64,000 bases of DNA, from contig CAVUAF010000018.1 of NCBI GenBank assembly GCA_963739375.1, positions 124,001 through 188,000 on the forward strand, read 5' to 3'. The notes under the pieces were generated by a model. The model was not told the DNA's origin and searched no databases. It saw only the letters and a list, made by a program, of their open reading frames with translations. The translations under genes were made by a program, and so were the position numbers. Shown here one piece after another: positions 42,813 through 51,774 of this stretch (positions are counted from its first letter, which is position 1; each line of letters opens with the position of its first letter). Origin of the DNA: CAVUAF01 sp963739375 (GTDB lineage: Bacteria > Acidobacteriota > Terriglobia > Terriglobales > Acidobacteriaceae).

Positions 42813-45800
42813 ATGCGCTGGAGCAGTCTTGATTCTGGGAGGCAGCGGTGGGTGGACTTTGATGCGCGCATGCTGGTCGCGATGCTTGTGCTCGTCCTCC
42901 TGGGAGCGGCGGGCGCACAAACCAATCGCGGCGGCATCAGCGGCACCGTGTTCGATTCCAAAGGGGCGGTGGTGCCGGGCGCGACGGTGACGATCACCAA
43001 CGTTGGCACCAGCCAGAGCACGCGGCTGACGACCTCCGGTACCGGAACCTACGCGCTCGGCGACCTCGAGCCGGTGACGTACCGCATCGAGGTCACGGCG
43101 CCGGGCTTCTCCAAGGCGGTCGAGGACAACGTGAAGGTCGACACCGCGACTACCGCGACCCACAACATCACCCTGCAGCCGGGGACGGTGGAGACGGTGG
43201 TTCTGGTGCAAGAGAGCGCACCGCTGGTCAATACCGAGAGCGGGGTGACGGGACAAACCATCGGGCAGCGCCAGCTCGCGGACGTCCCGCTGTTCAACCG
43301 CAGCGTGCTCGACCTGGCCATGACGGCGCCGAACGTGAGCGGCTCCGCGGGCAGCGAGGACCCGCCGGTCACATCGGGCAATCCGGTTCCGGGATTCAAT
43401 ATCAACATCAACGGCGGTCGCGCGGGCAGTACCGTGATGCTCGCCGATGGTGTCAACAACACCGGCGTGGGCATTGCCCGCGCGGTGGTCAGCTTCACGC
43501 CGGAGACGGTGCAGGAGTTCACGGTCCAGAGTTCGGCCTACTCGGCCGAGTACGGCTCGACCGGCGGCGGCGTCATCAACGTCACCACCAAGTCGGGTAC
43601 CAACCAGTTTCACGGCACGGCGCTGTGGTACACGCGCAATCCCGTCACCAACGCGAAGGTGTGGACGGCGGGGACGGTACGTCCGGCGAACAATCTCCGC
43701 TTCAACCAGTTCTCGGGAACGATCGGCGGGCCGGTGGTTCTGCCCAAGATCTATAACGGCCACAACAAGACCTTCTTCTTTTTCGCGGGCGAACCGCGGT
43801 ACCGCCGCGACTTCGTGGTGGTAGATACACTGCTGCCCACGGACGCCATGCGTGGTGGCGACTTCAGTGGGCTGGTGCGGACGAGCAGCGGCTGGCTGCC
43901 GGCGGCCGTGGCGACGCAATTCGGGCTGACGTCGGTGGGACCGGCGACGATTTATCAGCAGTTCAATCTCGTCGGCAACAAATGGCAGCGCGCCAGCACG
44001 GTGACTGCGTTTGCGGGCAACATCATTCCGCAGAGCATGATAGATCCGGTCGCCCTCCAAGCGCTGGAATTTATGCCGCATGCCGGCGCTTACCACCTCG
44101 ACGTCAATGGCCGGGTGAAGAACTCCGTGATCAATCGCTTCGTGACGCAGGATGAGACCCGCTATACGTTTCGGATTGATCACAGCCTGAACGACAAGAA
44201 CAAGATGAGCTACCGGTACACGTATGTGCCGGCAGCGGGTACCCGCGGCTTCGGCAGCGAGGTGAACGGCAACAGCGCGTCCTACAGCTGGGCACGGCAA
44301 ATGGTGTTTTCCGACACCCACCTGTTTTCCTCCACGCTGATGAACGACCTGCGGCTGAACTACACTCGCGGGACGTTCAGCGAAGACTTCTCGCCGGCGT
44401 TCTCGATCAAGACCGGCCGCAACCTGTCCACGGAACTCGGCATCCCGAGCCTGACCAAGGGCGGCATGCCGCTGTTCCAGTTCAGTTCCGATTCCAATGG
44501 GTACGATGCCTTCACCAACATCGGTTCGTCGGCCTCCACCAACAATTACAACGTGGAAGAGCGCTACAACATCGTCGACATGGTCTACTGGACGCATGGC
44601 TCGATGATCTGGAAGTTCGGCGTAGACCTGACGCACTCGCTGCTGAACGTGATCCCCTTCTTCTCCGCCTCGGGCGGACGCTGGGACTTCCGCGTGGCGC
44701 AGACCAGCGCCGTCTTCGCCTCCACCAGCGTGGCCAACGGTGGCAATCCCTTTGCCAGCTACCTGCTCGGCATTCCCAACCAGATCGCGGTTCGCCCTCT
44801 GCTTATGCCCTACTACTACCGCTGGAACGCCGCCGCGGCCTTCATCCAGAACGACTGGAAGGTGCGGCCGAACCTGACGATTAACATGGGGGTGCGCTAC
44901 TCCCTGCAGTTGCCGCGCACCGAGAAGAACAACCTGCAGGGCTCCTTTGTGCCCGAACTGGCGCAGAGTTTCCCGCTGACCACGCCCATCACCCTGCCGG
45001 GCACTACCACGACGCTGACGTCGATGCTGGTGCCGCCCTTCCAGTACGCCGGGCGCGGTGGAGCGTCGAAATACATTTTCCCCATCGAGCGCTGGGACTT
45101 CGAGCCGCGCTTTGGGTTTGCGTGGAGCCCGGGCCTGTGGAGCAGCCACGGGTTCGTGGTGCGCGGCGGATACGGCCTGTCGCACGTGCCGATCACGGGC
45201 AACAATCGCCTGCCCAATCCGGACTTCGGCGGGTTCGTGAACGTGTCTACCACCACCACCGGTTCGACCGGCGGCGTCGATTCCACCTCCGCCCTGCGAC
45301 TCTCCAGCAACCCGCCGGCGTCGTCCGGCCTCACGCCGGCCCAGGCGCTGAACATCCCGGCGAACGGGCTGGTGTATCTGCCCAGTCTCGGGATTCCGGG
45401 ATATACGATTTCGAAGAACGCGGGCATTCCCTACGTGCACAGCTGGAACGTCTCGCTCGCCGCCAGTATTTTCCGCAACACCGTGGTCGAGGCGGCCTAC
45501 GTGGGGTCCAAAGGATCGAACCTGTACACCCAGCTCATCAATATCAACCCGCGTGATTTCAACCTCATTCAGGCCATGCAGGTGTCGGTGGCGCCAGCGC
45601 CGGGCTCCACCGGCACGGCGGTAGCGCCGGTTGGCACGGAAACCAGCATCACCGACCCGCTCGGTCGTCGCGACTTGCTGAACAACGCCATCGCCGTGCC
45701 GTTCGGATCGCTGGCCAGCCAGTACCCGGGAATCAACAACCTGATGACGTACTTCAACGCTGTCGGCCGCAGCGTTCGTCATGCCACCTACATCAGCGTC

Positions 45801-46889
45801 CTGCGCCGGATGAACCCGGGGCTGACGCTGACCGCGAACTACACCTTCGCGAAATCGATGGACAACGCCTCCGATGCCAGCCCCGACACGCGCACGCTGA
45901 GCACGCCTACTTCCACCGGCGGCAACGTCGCATTCGGCGCCCCGCTCAGCAGCGACTACTCGTTGTCGGCGTTCGACCAGAAACATGTCTTCAGTGCGAC
46001 CTACATCTACGACTTGCCATTCGGACAGCACCGCAAATTCCTCGGCGGCGCGGGAGCCCCGCTCAACGCGCTGCTGGGCGGCTGGACGACGAGCGGCATC
46101 ATTCACATGAACAGCGAATTCCCCTTCCTGGCGACGCTGTCCGACGCGAACGGCTTGAATGCCACGCTGACCCACACGGTGCGTCCCGACCGCGTGGCCG
46201 GCGTTCCGCTGCTCAATCCGGGCTACAACCGTAACTGCGCCACCAGCGCGATATGCGAGCCTTTCATCAACCCCGCTGCCTTTGAGCGGCCGGTGAAGGG
46301 AGTGCTCGGCAACACTTCGCGCACGCTCGATTTCCGGGGTCCCACGCAGCGCTACTTCGACGCCTCGGTGCAGAAAAACTTCAACCTGCCGGCGCGCTGG
46401 AGCGCCGACGGCAAGCGCTACATTCAGTTCCGCATGGACCTGCTGAACGCGTTCAATCACCCCAACTTCCAGGTTAGCTCGGGCAACGCGGGACCGGACT
46501 TCATGGGAGCGCCTAACGAAGGCACGGTCACGATCAATACCACCACGGGGGTGCGGACCTTCACGCCCATCAGCGCCGCCGAGTACGACGCCTGGGCCAC
46601 GCTCAACGCCCAGCCGCTGTCGAACACCAGCCCGGGAACCGCGCAGTTGACGTCGATCCAGCAGATGGTGAACAGCACCCGGCTTGCCAGCGGCGCCCTT
46701 CCGACCAGCTTCTGGAGTCTCGCGCTGCCGCAGGGATTCGCCACGAAGGACGCGAATACGTTCGACATCCGCACGCTGGACGGCTTCAAGCTGTACCGTC
46801 TGCGGCAGACCTACAGCACGAGCTTTGGGCAGCTGCGCGAGCTGGGGCTGCCGCGGTACATCCAGTTTGGGGTGAAAATCTTCTTCTAG
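42813..46889 (+). CDS. TonB-dependent receptor with carboxypeptidase-regulatory-like domain (second copy)
   Basis: 1358 residues: a hydrophobic signal (MLVAMLVLVLLGAAGAQ), a carboxypeptidase-regulatory-like domain (GGISGTVFDSKGAVVPGATV), a plug (QLADVPLFNRSVLDLAM, FNININGGRAGSTVMLADGV, VQEFTVQSSAYSAEYGSTGG) and a large barrel ending in Phe-Phe. It is not a close copy of the first receptor and is longer in the barrel. GGGGGGA stands only 2 bases before the first ATG, so an internal ATG before MLVAML is possible. The pectin-degradation genes start directly after it, suggesting uptake of oligogalacturonides or rhamnogalacturonan pieces. Confidence 0.9.
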   Translation: MRWSSLDSGRQRWVDFDARMLVAMLVLVLLGAAGAQTNRGGISGTVFDSKGAVVPGATVTITNVGTSQSTRLTTSGTGTYALGDLEPVTYRIEVTAPGFSKAVEDNVKVDTATTATHNITLQPGTVETVVLVQESAPLVNTESGVTGQTIGQRQLADVPLFNRSVLDLAMTAPNVSGSAGSEDPPVTSGNPVPGFNININGGRAGSTVMLADGVNNTGVGIARAVVSFTPETVQEFTVQSSAYSAEYGSTGGGVINVTTKSGTNQFHGTALWYTRNPVTNAKVWTAGTVRPANNLRFNQFSGTIGGPVVLPKIYNGHNKTFFFFAGEPRYRRDFVVVDTLLPTDAMRGGDFSGLVRTSSGWLPAAVATQFGLTSVGPATIYQQFNLVGNKWQRASTVTAFAGNIIPQSMIDPVALQALEFMPHAGAYHLDVNGRVKNSVINRFVTQDETRYTFRIDHSLNDKNKMSYRYTYVPAAGTRGFGSEVNGNSASYSWARQMVFSDTHLFSSTLMNDLRLNYTRGTFSEDFSPAFSIKTGRNLSTELGIPSLTKGGMPLFQFSSDSNGYDAFTNIGSSASTNNYNVEERYNIVDMVYWTHGSMIWKFGVDLTHSLLNVIPFFSASGGRWDFRVAQTSAVFASTSVANGGNPFASYLLGIPNQIAVRPLLMPYYYRWNAAAAFIQNDWKVRPNLTINMGVRYSLQLPRTEKNNLQGSFVPELAQSFPLTTPITLPGTTTTLTSMLVPPFQYAGRGGASKYIFPIERWDFEPRFGFAWSPGLWSSHGFVVRGGYGLSHVPITGNNRLPNPDFGGFVNVSTTTTGSTGGVDSTSALRLSSNPPASSGLTPAQALNIPANGLVYLPSLGIPGYTISKNAGIPYVHSWNVSLAASIFRNTVVEAAYVGSKGSNLYTQLININPRDFNLIQAMQVSVAPAPGSTGTAVAPVGTETSITDPLGRRDLLNNAIAVPFGSLASQYPGINNLMTYFNAVGRSVRHATYISVLRRMNPGLTLTANYTFAKSMDNASDASPDTRTLSTPTSTGGNVAFGAPLSSDYSLSAFDQKHVFSATYIYDLPFGQHRKFLGGAGAPLNALLGGWTTSGIIHMNSEFPFLATLSDANGLNATLTHTVRPDRVAGVPLLNPGYNRNCATSAICEPFINPAAFERPVKGVLGNTSRTLDFRGPTQRYFDASVQKNFNLPARWSADGKRYIQFRMDLLNAFNHPNFQVSSGNAGPDFMGAPNEGTVTINTTTGVRTFTPISAAEYDAWATLNAQPLSNTSPGTAQLTSIQQMVNSTRLASGALPTSFWSLALPQGFATKDANTFDIRTLDGFKLYRLRQTYSTSFGQLRELGLPRYIQFGVKIFF

Positions 46890-46923
46890 CGAGCGGTTGC
46901 CGAGGGTTCCCATCGCACACTGC

Positions 46924-48147
46924 ATGCTGCGTAGTTGCCCGCTATTGTTGCTGTTCGCCGCTGCCGCCTGGGCCCAGTCGCCCGCGGCGCCAGCCACTCC
47001 GTCCAGCGACCGATCGGTGGCCCAGCAGCCGCCGCGCGAGTGGGTCGAGCCGGTGACGCAACATCGCGTCATTCGCCTTTCGGACGAGCCGGGCAGCGCC
47101 AGTCTGTATTTCCATCAGAACGCCTACACGGCCAAGGGCGACCTGTTGTTGGTCACCACATCACAGGGCCTTTCGGTCATCGACCTTGGAACGCGCAAAA
47201 TCCGGCCTGTCGTCGACGGCCGCGTGCGCAACGTGGTGGTTGGGCGCAGGACACGCCAGGCTTTCTACCTGAAGGACGACACCGTCTACGCCACGAACCT
47301 CGACACGCGCGAAACGCGTGCGATCGTCACCGATGCGCGCTTGCGCACGGGGTCGGGTCTGGCCGTGAACGCCGACGAAACCCTGCTCGCCGGCAGCATC
47401 GTCGAGGGTCCGCCGCAAGACCCGTCCACGCCGCCAGTGCCGGCCCGCGGACAAGGTGACAACTATCCCGGCAAAGGCGAGATGATGGAGCGCCGCTTGG
47501 CCGCGCGCATTCCGATGGCGCTCTATACCATCGACATCAAAACCGGCAACATCACCCCGTTCCATCGCAGTACGGATTGGCTGAACCACGTGCAGTTTTC
47601 GCCGACAGACCCCAACCTGATCATGTTTTGTCATGAGGGGCCATGGCACAAGGTTGATCGCATTTGGACGATTCGCGCCGACGGTACCGGGTTGCGCAAG
47701 ATCCACACTCGCACAATGGACATGGAGATTGCCGGCCACGAATTCTTCAGCGCCGATGGAAAGACCATCTGGTACGACCTGCAGACGCCGAAAGGAAGAG
47801 AATTCTGGCTGGCCGGTGTGGAACTCGCGACGGGCAAGAGCATCCGCTACAAAGTTGCCAAACCGGAGTGGTCGGTGCACTACAACGTCTCGCCGGATGG
47901 CAAGCTGTTCGCCGGCGACGGCGGCGGGCCGCACAGCGTGGCCACCCCCGACAATGGCCAATGGATCTACCTGTTCACGCCGCGCGACGGCGCGCTACAA
48001 GCTGAGAAGCTTGTTGACCTGGCGAAGCACGACTACAAAGTGGAACCGAACGTCACTTTCACGCCCGACGGCAAGTGGATCGTGTTTCGCTCGAACATGC
48101 TCGGCCCGACCCACGTCTTCGCGGTGGAAGTGCAACGATCGAAATAG
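46924..48147 (+). CDS. Oligogalacturonate lyase (PL22), exported
   Basis: 407 residues with a signal peptide (MLRSCPLLLLFAAAAWAQ) and a beta-propeller body of the oligogalacturonide lyase family: HRVIRLSDEPGSASLYFHQN, MFCHEGPWHKVDRIW, GHEFFSADGKTIWYDLQ, WSVHYNVSPDGKLFAGDGG and EPNVTFTPDGKWIVFRSNM. The His and Gln ligands for Mn fall in these blocks. It cleaves short galacturonides by beta-elimination. The family is usually cytoplasmic; a signal peptide would place it in the periplasm. A TTG at 46897 is an alternative start. It follows the second receptor by 34 bases. Confidence 0.87.
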   Translation: MLRSCPLLLLFAAAAWAQSPAAPATPSSDRSVAQQPPREWVEPVTQHRVIRLSDEPGSASLYFHQNAYTAKGDLLLVTTSQGLSVIDLGTRKIRPVVDGRVRNVVVGRRTRQAFYLKDDTVYATNLDTRETRAIVTDARLRTGSGLAVNADETLLAGSIVEGPPQDPSTPPVPARGQGDNYPGKGEMMERRLAARIPMALYTIDIKTGNITPFHRSTDWLNHVQFSPTDPNLIMFCHEGPWHKVDRIWTIRADGTGLRKIHTRTMDMEIAGHEFFSADGKTIWYDLQTPKGREFWLAGVELATGKSIRYKVAKPEWSVHYNVSPDGKLFAGDGGGPHSVATPDNGQWIYLFTPRDGALQAEKLVDLAKHDYKVEPNVTFTPDGKWIVFRSNMLGPTHVFAVEVQRSK

Positions 48148-48181
48148 CCGCGGCCCGCGCGCGGTTTAACTGTCGCATGAC

Positions 48182-49573
48182 ATGAAGAAGCTTGGGCCAC
48201 AAATGGGTTGGAATATTCGCCGTCACGCTGCAAGGGCGAGTTTCCTGCTGCTTTGTGTCTTTCTGGGAGTTCCAGGGGATGGTACAGCAGCGTCGGCACA
48301 AACGCCGCCGGCAGCACGAACTGCAGTTGCGGCGCCGGAGGCCGGCTTCGCTTTTGAATTCGGTACCGCGCCGGCACGCCACGGCGCCATCGCGATCCAG
48401 CCAACCACTGACTATTCAAGCGAAAGCCATTACGGCTTCATGAACGCCGCCGACCTCGTGGCCCGTGACCATGCCATCTGCGGGCAAGGCAAGCCGTTCC
48501 TATTCAGCGTGGATGTGCCGGAAGGCAACTACGATGTCACGCTGGTCTTTGGCGACGCGAAGGTGGATTCTGTCGCCACCGTCAAAGCCGAGGCGCGCCG
48601 TCTCCTGCTGCCCGAGGTGAAAGTAGCGCGCGGCAAGACCGCAACCCGTATGGTTACGGTGAATGTTCGGTACCAAGAGCTGCATACCGGCGAGACCGTC
48701 CGGCTCAAGCCGGAGGAGCAGAACGACTTCGACTGGGACCATCGGCTGACGCTGGAGTTCAATAACGTGCGGCCGTGTGTCCGCTCGTTGGGGGTCAAGC
48801 CGGCGCAGCGCGCCATCACCGTCTATCTCGCCGGCGACTCCACCGTTACCGACCAGCGGCGCGAACCGTGGGCGGCATGGGGCCAGATGTTGCCACGCTT
48901 TTTCAGGCCGGGAGTGGCGATCGCCAATCACGCGGAATCGGGTGAGTCGCTGAAGAGTTTTGTCGGCGAGCAGCGCCTCGCCAAGCTACTCGAGACGCTC
49001 AAGTCCGGCGACTACCTCTTCATTCAGTTTGCGCACAATGACCAGAAGCCGGGTGGCTCGCACGTGGACCCGTTCACCACGTACAAGGATTATCTGAGGC
49101 AGTACATCAACGAAGCGAGGAAGCGGCAAGCGATCCCGGTGCTCGTCACCTCGATGCATCGCCGGACTTTCGACAGCGACGGCCAGATTGTGAACACGCT
49201 CGGCGATTACCCCGAGGCCATGCGGCAAACAGCGCAAGAAGAGAACGTCCCGCTCATCGACTTGAACGCAATGAGTAAGACATTATTCGAAGCCCTGGGA
49301 CCGGAGGGTACGCTGCGCGCCTTTGTGCACTATCCCGCCGAAACCTTTCCGGGGCAGCAGGCTGAACTGAAGGACGACACGCATTTCAACGCGTATGGCG
49401 CTTATGAATTGGCGCGGTGCGTCGTCGAGAGCATTCGCGCCAACCACCTTAGCATTGCGCAATACTTGGTCGATGATGTGGGCCGGTTCGACCCTGCCCA
49501 TCCTGATCCCGTCAATCGCTGGAACTTGCCCCCAAGCTCCACGCAAACCGATCGCAAACCGGCGAGCAACTGA
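48182..49573 (+). CDS. Rhamnogalacturonan acetylesterase, secreted GDSL type
   Basis: 463 residues: a signal segment, a beta-sandwich of about 150 residues (FEFGTAPARHGAIAIQP ... YDVTLVFGDA, malectin-like) and an SGNH hydrolase domain with VYLAGDSTVTDQ (Ser nucleophile), NHAESGESLKSF (Asn), FAHNDQKPGG (block III) and DDTHFNAYG (Asp and His). This matches rhamnogalacturonan acetylesterases (family CE12), which remove acetyl groups so lyases and rhamnosidases can work. The ATG at 48182 or that at 48203 may be the start; neither has a strong ribosome site. It lies within the pectin gene series. Confidence 0.85.
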   Translation: MKKLGPQMGWNIRRHAARASFLLLCVFLGVPGDGTAASAQTPPAARTAVAAPEAGFAFEFGTAPARHGAIAIQPTTDYSSESHYGFMNAADLVARDHAICGQGKPFLFSVDVPEGNYDVTLVFGDAKVDSVATVKAEARRLLLPEVKVARGKTATRMVTVNVRYQELHTGETVRLKPEEQNDFDWDHRLTLEFNNVRPCVRSLGVKPAQRAITVYLAGDSTVTDQRREPWAAWGQMLPRFFRPGVAIANHAESGESLKSFVGEQRLAKLLETLKSGDYLFIQFAHNDQKPGGSHVDPFTTYKDYLRQYINEARKRQAIPVLVTSMHRRTFDSDGQIVNTLGDYPEAMRQTAQEENVPLIDLNAMSKTLFEALGPEGTLRAFVHYPAETFPGQQAELKDDTHFNAYGAYELARCVVESIRANHLSIAQYLVDDVGRFDPAHPDPVNRWNLPPSSTQTDRKPASN

Positions 49574-49600
49574 TTCTGAGCGCTGGTCAGAGGAGCGAAT

Positions 49601-51702
49601 TTGTTCTGCGCGCGCAACACTCGAACCCGGCTGCTCTGCGCCTCATGGGCATTGCTCATGCCGGTTCCAATGCTGGCACAACCAGCAAGTGAGCCGGTGG
49701 TAAATCTGCGCTCGCGGTACGTCGCAGGCACCACAGCCGGCGCCGCAGCTGGCGTGCTGCGAATCGATCGCCTCGCTTTCACCACTGCCGCCGGACGGAC
49801 GCCACTTCCAGCCGAACTCGTGCAGAAACACGAGGTGCGGCTGCCCGATGGGCGCCTGGTAAAGCTTTCGATCACGCCCGAGGGCCAAAACTTTTTGCTC
49901 CGGCTGAGTGCTCAGCCCGATGCTGACATCACGAAGTGGGGCCTCGGGATCGAGGCTCGGCCGAACGAATACTTCACGGGCATAATGGAGCGCGTAGTGG
50001 ACGGGCCGCAGCAGCAGTCGTGGGCGCCGAACCAGAGTTACGGGATGGATCTGCACGGCCAGAAGATTGACGTCATCCTCAAGCCCACCACCTCTGTGTA
50101 TGCGCCGTTCTACTTGTCATCGCGCGGTTATGCGGTGTTCGTAAAAGGCCACTGGCCCGGGGTGATGGATTTTGCCAGTACCGATCCGGCGCGGGTGACG
50201 ATCGAGTTCGAAGGCCCGGCATTCGAGATGAAGGTGTACACCGCCCCCGAGCCGGCTGCGCTGGTGCGTGCGCACGCGCTCGATGCCGGTCCTCCCTTTC
50301 TGCCGCCGCGCTGGATGTACCGGCCGTGGCGCTGGCGCGATGAGCACACGCAGCGGGCCACGTATTACGACGGCACCCCGGTGACCGGCCCGTTCAACTC
50401 GGAAGTCATGGAAGACGTCTTGCTGATGCGCGCCTTCGGCATTCCCAACGGCGTGTATTGGATCGACCGACCCTGGGGTCCGGGCCGGCTTGGCTATGAC
50501 GACTTCGAAATTGACGAGCAGCGCCTGCCGAACTTCAACGCGATGGTGCGCTGGCTCAACCAGCAGCAAACCCAACTGATGCTCTGGATTGCACCATTTT
50601 CCCAGGGTGAGATGGAAAAAGAGGCGTTAGCCAAGGGCTACAACCTGCCAGGCCAGCAGCCCTCCCGAAACAATTATCCGCTGGTGGATTTTACGAACCC
50701 CGCAGCGAAGCAGTACTGGCAATCAGGCGTCGCCAAGCTGCTGAAGGCGGGCGTCGCCGGCTTCAAGCTCGACCGCGGCGAAGAGGATATTCCCGATGGC
50801 GGTCCCTTCCAGGTCTTCGACGGACGCTCCTTGCGCGAGAACCGCAACGCCTATCCGACGATGTATCTGCAAGCCGCCTATGACGTCGCGCAGGAGTTTC
50901 GGCGCGACCATGACTTTGTCCTGATGCCGCGCGCCGCCTACACCGGCAGTGCGCCGTATGGGGTGTTCTGGGGCGGCGACATTGGGGGGACCCAGGAGGG
51001 CCTGCGCGCCTCCATCATCGCAGTACAGCGCTCCGCCGTGATGGGCTATCCCAACTGGGGCTCGGATACCTGCGGCTACAACCAGCAACTGTTGGAGCAG
51101 GAGGTCTGCGCGCGTTGGCTGGAATTCAGTGCCTTCACCCCCATCATGGAGGTCGGACCCACTCGTAACGTCGGCTTCTGGAACCTGCCGCGGCCGCCAA
51201 GCTATGACGCACAACTGATCCAATCTGGCGGCTCTACGCACGCCTGCATGAGCGGCTCGCGGACTACAGCTATCAGCAGGGTCAGATTGCGCGCCAGACC
51301 GGCATGCCAATCGTCCGACCGCTGTTTCTCGTCGACCCTAAAGCTCCGGAATCGTGGAAAGACTGGGGAACCTATCTCTATGGCCCCGACCTACTGGTCT
51401 CGCCTGTCTGGGAAAAAGAGAAACGCACGAAGCAGCTTTATCTTCCGGCGCACGAGCAGTGGCGCGACGCGTGGCATCCCGACAAGGTATATCGGGGCGG
51501 CCAGACGATCACGGTACAGGCGGAACTGCACCAGATGCCGCTGTTTGTGCGCGTCGGCTCCAGACTCCAGCTCGGCGATCTGAAGCACGAGTACGATGAG
51601 GCGATGGACAGCGCACAAAAGAAGCCGGACCTGAAAGCGCTCGATGCCGAAGTGAAGAGCGGGTTTGAGAAGAACGCTACCACCGCCCCGACGGTGCATT
51701 GA
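49601..51702 (+). pseudogene. GH31 alpha-glycosidase (alpha-xylosidase-like), one frameshift
   Basis: The TTG start has AGAGGAG 6 bases upstream and a signal peptide follows (LLCASWALLMPVPMLAQ). The GH31 barrel shows GVYWIDRPWGPGRLGYDDFE, GVAGFKLDRGEEDIPDGG (probable nucleophile Asp) and VFWGGDIGGTQEG (probable acid/base Asp). Near 51215, after PPSYDAQLI, the frame shifts; the family sequence continues as IWRLYARLHERLADYSYQQG ... PIVRPLFLVDP in another frame to 51702. A single-base change would repair it. The catalytic barrel before the shift is complete, but the C-terminal domain would be wrong. It may be decay or an assembly error. Confidence 0.8.
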
Positions 51703-51774
51703 GGACCCATGATCTGCCGTGGCAAGTCGTTGCTGATTGCGCCATCATTCCGCCCGACCGATGGGAGGTGCTGA

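Noticed and set aside
42684..47072. A minus-strand frame of 1462 codons covering the second TonB receptor
   Set aside because: It is a high-GC shadow with no domain and Arg/His/Gly-rich composition; the plus-strand receptor has complete domain order.
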